From an uncultured Flavobacteriaceae bacterium (lineage in GTDB: Bacteria > Bacteroidota > Bacteroidia > Flavobacteriales > Flavobacteriaceae), in contig CANMRV010000009.1 of NCBI GenBank assembly GCA_947500435.1, positions 38,581 to 102,580 of the forward strand: a stretch of 64,000 bases of DNA, given 5' to 3'. Positions 60,768 to 64,000 of the stretch are shown here, piece after piece (the first letter of the stretch is position 1; every line of letters begins with the position of its first letter). Below the pieces are notes generated by a model. That model ran no database searches. It was not told where the DNA came from and saw nothing but the letters and a program-made list of their open reading frames with translations. The position numbers and the translations under genes were made by a program.

Positions 60768-62663
60768 CTAATTTGCCATTATTGTTATTTTAACCAAGTT
60801 GTAACCGCCCCTCGGATCTTCATAACCAACAACTCCGGCAGGAGAAGTAATTACTCCTTTTCCGAATTGAATATCTTCAAGTTCAGAAACTCTTCGGATT
60901 GATGTATTTTCATCAGCTGCACCAGAATTAGGTCCCGCTTGTCTCATAGGCTGGTCTGCCCCGAATCCTATAACTTGGTCCACTTCTGTACCTGCATCAT
61001 ATAGATATGACTTTTCGGTTGCACCATTTCCACTATTTGGTGTTCCGCTCTCATTAAACAATGGATAACCAGCATTATTATATGCTAAGAACCAATCATT
61101 TGTGTTTACAAGCATGGTATTATAACCGAATTTATACCCTGCAGGAACATCGTTTAAAGTGAATGTAAAACTCTGTCCCGGGGCTATTGGCATTGCCTCG
61201 TTACTTTTTGCTACTGGAATTCCTAAAGTAGAATTGATGTAATCAAAAATGACTTGATTGTTTCCATCTTCCGCACTTTCCTCAATACCACTTCCCGCAA
61301 CTGCTGCTTCACCTTGAGTGAATACTGGGTCACTTTCAGAATCAAAAGCATAAACTACTGCCGGAGCGAATACGCTATATGAAGAAGATAATCGTAATGG
61401 AGCACCCGTACTTCCTGTTTCAGTAAACCATTCGTATAAATCGGAAGGGTCACCTTGTACAGCAATTTTTGCTAAGCCAAGTTCTCTTTCTGGCTCACCT
61501 TCAGTAAACAAGGGATTGTCTAATGCGTGAACTACAGCGATACCTGGGGCTAAAATTACCGGTTCATTTGCATCCATTGCGCCTCTAAGGTTTTTAATTA
61601 ATAATCGGAATGTTCTTGTGCTTTCATCGTAATCTAGTGTAACTTTTACCATGGACGTAACATCTGTCGTAATAATTCTCACGGTGTTATCGTCATCAGG
61701 TTCGCCAGCCTCTGCACCACCAGGAACAGAAGTAATGGTGGCAGGATCCTCTTCTTCCGTTCCTGAATCCCATAAATAGATTTGATTTGTGATATCTCCT
61801 GTAACAGGATTTCCATTTTCAAATAAATCAATCCCAACGCCTGCAGGAGCATAGAACCAATCATTTGAAACTACTTGCATCGTTGCAAAACTCAACTTGG
61901 ATCCCGGTGTGGCTTGAAAATCAAACCAATAGGAACCGTCCATATTTGCAACAGGGCCTGGAGCATCTGCTCCGTCAGGCGTATTGAATACCTGTACTGC
62001 TAGGTAGTTGATAATGTTTGTAATGGTTATATTAAAACTGCTTGTTAAAAATTCGGTTATTTGGTTAACCGCACCGAAGGTCAAAGTGGTGGTTTCATTC
62101 CAATCGGTCGCCACATCTCCTTCGCCGTCATAGGCTATTGAATTGTTTGAACTTCCGACAACTGTCACAAAATCACCAGCAACCCATTGACCAGCGGCAA
62201 CGGCAACATTCTCTCTAGCACTGCCAGCTGCACCCCATTGTACGAAATCAACAAGGGCTTCCGAATTGGTAAATTCATTTGTGTTGTAAAGTCCTAATCC
62301 GCCTTCATCATCAGGTAGACCATAGCTTACAACGAGATATTCGGCAGAAGCCAATTGAATACTTCCACTAATTGGGGTAAGCGTTCCTATTTGAACATAT
62401 TGACCAGGACCAAGGCATAACCAGTAGTCGGCCAAATCTAAGCTTCCAGTTCCGTTGTTTAGAATTTCGATAGTATCTTCCCCTTGATATCTAACCTCGT
62501 TGATAACGACCGATACTTCGTCATTCGTCATTGGCTGTTCTTGGGGTTGTTCCTCCTGCTGTTCTTCAGCAATTAAATCTGGTGTATCATCATTTTCACA
62601 TGACACTAAACCTAGTACTAGCAAAGATGCTAGTGTACTTTTAATAAAACTTATTTTCTTCAT
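60768..62663 (-). CDS. Lipoprotein with lamin-tail-like and two spondin domains
   Basis: This 631-residue protein has a lipobox ending in Cys22 (LVLGLVSC) and a Glu/Gln/Pro-rich linker. Residues ~50-200 resemble a lamin tail domain (VVINEVRYQGEDTIEI, ADYWLCLGPGQYV, VDFVQWG). Two spondin_N-like domains follow: about 207-345 (LSFATMQVVSNDWFYAP, LWDSGTEEEDP) and about 365-625 (FGYNTMLVNTNDWFLAY, YLYDAGTEVDQ, PMRQAGPNSG). Spondin domains in animals bind matrix; in bacteria they are found in surface proteins. It is probably an adhesin on the outer membrane. It is a single gene, closed by the terminator at 60703. Confidence 0.87.
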   Translation of the reverse strand: MKKISFIKSTLASLLVLGLVSCENDDTPDLIAEEQQEEQPQEQPMTNDEVSVVINEVRYQGEDTIEILNNGTGSLDLADYWLCLGPGQYVQIGTLTPISGSIQLASAEYLVVSYGLPDDEGGLGLYNTNEFTNSEALVDFVQWGAAGSARENVAVAAGQWVAGDFVTVVGSSNNSIAYDGEGDVATDWNETTTLTFGAVNQITEFLTSSFNITITNIINYLAVQVFNTPDGADAPGPVANMDGSYWFDFQATPGSKLSFATMQVVSNDWFYAPAGVGIDLFENGNPVTGDITNQIYLWDSGTEEEDPATITSVPGGAEAGEPDDDNTVRIITTDVTSMVKVTLDYDESTRTFRLLIKNLRGAMDANEPVILAPGIAVVHALDNPLFTEGEPERELGLAKIAVQGDPSDLYEWFTETGSTGAPLRLSSSYSVFAPAVVYAFDSESDPVFTQGEAAVAGSGIEESAEDGNNQVIFDYINSTLGIPVAKSNEAMPIAPGQSFTFTLNDVPAGYKFGYNTMLVNTNDWFLAYNNAGYPLFNESGTPNSGNGATEKSYLYDAGTEVDQVIGFGADQPMRQAGPNSGAADENTSIRRVSELEDIQFGKGVITSPAGVVGYEDPRGGYNLVKITIMAN

Positions 62664-62805
62664 GATAATTAATTATGTTGTTTTTATTTAACACAACAAA
62701 TTAACGGCCATGAAATAACAGGCTAGTCACGAAGAAATAAACTTTACGAGAGAATTGTTTATAGTTCCGTTAGAACTATTATGATTTCATTTGGTTTTTG
62801 GGAGA

Positions 62806-62842
62806 CATAAAAAAACACCTTAGGTCAAACCTAAGGTGTTTT
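62806..62842 (-). terminator. Intrinsic terminator after type A sorted protein
   Basis: A perfect 14-bp stem (62812-62825 with 62829-62842) with loop CAA is followed on the minus strand by a T-run. It is 22 bp after the stop of the gene at 62864. Confidence 0.92.
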
Positions 62843-62863
62843 CAACACTAAACAATACTAGAA

Positions 62864-64000
62864 CTACCTAATAATCACTTTTTTAGAGACAGATTTACCC
62901 TCTCCGTTAGTTATATTTAGAATGTACAATCCTGAAGGAACTGATTGAACATCTAAGGAAATTCCTTTATTAACAACCTTTCTCATGTTGTTCTTCACTG
63001 AATTTCCCGCTAAATCAACCATTGTTACTTGAACATCGCTAGTTCCGAAAGCTTTCAATGATACGTTTAAAACATCTGTAGCTGGCAATGGAAACACTGT
63101 TGCACTTGATTTGCCACCTATGCTAGTCGCTTCAGAACGAACTACTTCAATTGCATTTGATAAGTTATAGCAACCTTGTAAATCATTAGCATTCAAATCT
63201 GGCTCAAGGCCAACTAGTCCGTCTTCGTATCTTAAATACCAGATCAAACATGTACCTACTCCGGCGCCATTGAAATCGACTCCTTCAACAGCTTCCATAG
63301 TTGGAGGAAGGCCAAGAATCTTTCCTTGGTCATCTGTAATAACGAAAGTACTATTGGTCCCTGAACGGTCACCAGTCAACTCGATTCCTGATACCATATC
63401 AGCTTCTTCGTCAACTATAAATTCGAACGGTCCACCAACTAGCTCCCCAGCTTCTGGTTGAGCACGGGTTACCGTTACATAATCATCGGACAAATCATAG
63501 GTTCCTACTAAATCTTTAAGGGCATTGTTGCCAACTTCCAATCCTTCAAGTCCATCGGCATAGGCCAAGTTCCATATCAAACATGTACCTGCTCCGGCTC
63601 CGTCAAAGTTCACAGCTTCTGCCGTTGGTGGAAGACCTAAAATCTTTCCTTCTTCATCAGTCACTACCCATTGCATATTAGGGCCAACTGTATTCTCTGC
63701 ACTTACATTACTGACATGATCAGCTTCGCCATCACCAACGCAAAAAGAATAATCCTCTTCGTTCAATGTACCGCCGTCCACCATAACTGCTTCCGTACGT
63801 ACCACTTCTATATAGTTCGAAAGATCGAAACAGCCCATAAGGTCATTTGCATTCATTCCCATTTCAGCACCAACTAATCCATCTTCATATCTTAAATACC
63901 AGATCAAACATGTTCCAGCCCCAGCTCCGTCGAAGTTTACTCCTTCAACAGCTTCCATAGTCGGAGGAAGGCCTAAGATCTTTCCTTGGTCATCGGTAAT
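62864..64000 (-). CDS. T9SS type A sorted repeat protein (5' end outside window)
   Basis: Only the last 378 residues are in the window; the frame is open to base 64000. Three consecutive ~110-residue repeats are seen, each with GKILGLPPT, GAGTCLIW and DGL.G motifs, a DLSNYIEVVR-like strand and, in the complete ones, a variable acidic region. Period at DNA level is about 327-333 bp, and the stretch 63241-63340 is nearly identical to 63901-64000. The last ~80 residues form a type A sorting domain (VFPLPATDVLNVSL, VPSGLYILNITN, KKVIIR), so the protein leaves the cell by the type IX system. It is probably a large adhesin or structural surface protein. Confidence 0.9.
   Translation of the reverse strand: MTDDQGKILGLPPTMEAVEGVNFDGAGAGTCLIWYLRYEDGLVGAEMGMNANDLMGCFDLSNYIEVVRTEAVMVDGGTLNEEDYSFCVGDGEADHVSNVSAENTVGPNMQWVVTDEEGKILGLPPTAEAVNFDGAGAGTCLIWNLAYADGLEGLEVGNNALKDLVGTYDLSDDYVTVTRAQPEAGELVGGPFEFIVDEEADMVSGIELTGDRSGTNSTFVITDDQGKILGLPPTMEAVEGVDFNGAGVGTCLIWYLRYEDGLVGLEPDLNANDLQGCYNLSNAIEVVRSEATSIGGKSSATVFPLPATDVLNVSLKAFGTSDVQVTMVDLAGNSVKNNMRKVVNKGISLDVQSVPSGLYILNITNGEGKSVSKKVIIR
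63241..64000. repeat. In-gene tandem repeats, period ~330 bp
   Basis: The repeats start at 63241, 63574 and 63901, counted by the shared word atcaaacatgt. The outer two are close to identical over 100 bases, the middle one is diverged. Such tracts recombine and may be collapsed in assemblies. Confidence 0.8.

Noticed and set aside
1..64000. tRNA, rRNA or riboswitch genes
   Set aside because: I found no cloverleaf with anticodon loop and TTCGA-type arm, no rRNA-like tract, and no known riboswitch core before cysE, menB or other biosynthesis genes. A covariance-model scan (tRNAscan-SE, Rfam) would settle this.

Overview
The window looks like a chromosomal segment of a Gram-negative, AT-rich member of the Bacteroidota, most likely a marine or environmental Flavobacteriaceae. 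The evidence is: type IX secretion sorting domains of both type A (right edge) and type B (3850-5085); many lipoproteins with a short lipobox; a 287-residue primary sigma factor; DUF5916, DUF2490, DUF6155 and YaiO-type proteins; frequent TTG starts; and no obvious purine-rich Shine-Dalgarno sites. I cannot name the genus. I saw no rRNA, tRNA, CRISPR array, transposase or prophage gene.

Layout. 1-650: a 132-bp tandem array of micro-ORFs coding basic 27-28 residue peptides, closed by a strong terminator. 693-5085: lipoprotein, a VTC/DUF4956/DUF2490 cassette, and a type B sorted surface protein. 5335-11887: cold-shock-domain protein, GntR regulator with a candidate self-operator, DUF1295 protein, penicillin-acylase-type hydrolase, DUF3052 protein, and an ECF sigma factor with a membrane partner. 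11977-17272: a protealysin-like M4 protease with its emfourin-type inhibitor, amidohydrolase, MobA-like nucleotidyltransferase and DUF5916 protein. 17408-24870: VWA lipoprotein, two paralogous 55-residue single-TM micro-proteins, SIMPL protein, M14 peptidase, amidase, 3D-domain protein, pirin and serine hydrolase. 24871-25450 is non-coding and holds palindromic repeats. 25450-36768: menB, membrane and lipoproteins, hydrolases, M24 peptidase, glycosyltransferase, SF2 helicase, hydroxyacid dehydrogenase, DUF6155 and rpoD, with two ~110-bp palindromic elements between genes.

36839-41379: a secreted protein, a pair of paralogous 32-residue micro-proteins, a FAM3/ILEI-GDPD fusion and an orphan lipoprotein. 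41418-51619 is the most system-like part: six tightly packed genes on the minus strand, in transcription order cytosolic hybrid histidine kinase, single-domain response regulator, membrane-anchored HEAT-repeat scaffold, processive family 2 glycosyltransferase, LtaS-type membrane phosphotransferase with TPRs, and a TPR plus beta-barrel YaiO-type outer membrane protein. I read this as a two-component-controlled machine that makes, decorates and exports a surface polymer; the product is unknown.

51815-60680: M19 dipeptidase, DUF72, DUF2461, a cysE-cysM pair, two tandem alpha/beta hydrolases, truA and small membrane proteins. 60768-64000: a lipoprotein with a lamin-tail-like and two spondin domains, and a type A sorted repeat protein that runs off the right edge.

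The strongest candidates for undescribed biology are the three families of tandem micro-proteins and the HEAT/GT2/LtaS/YaiO operon.
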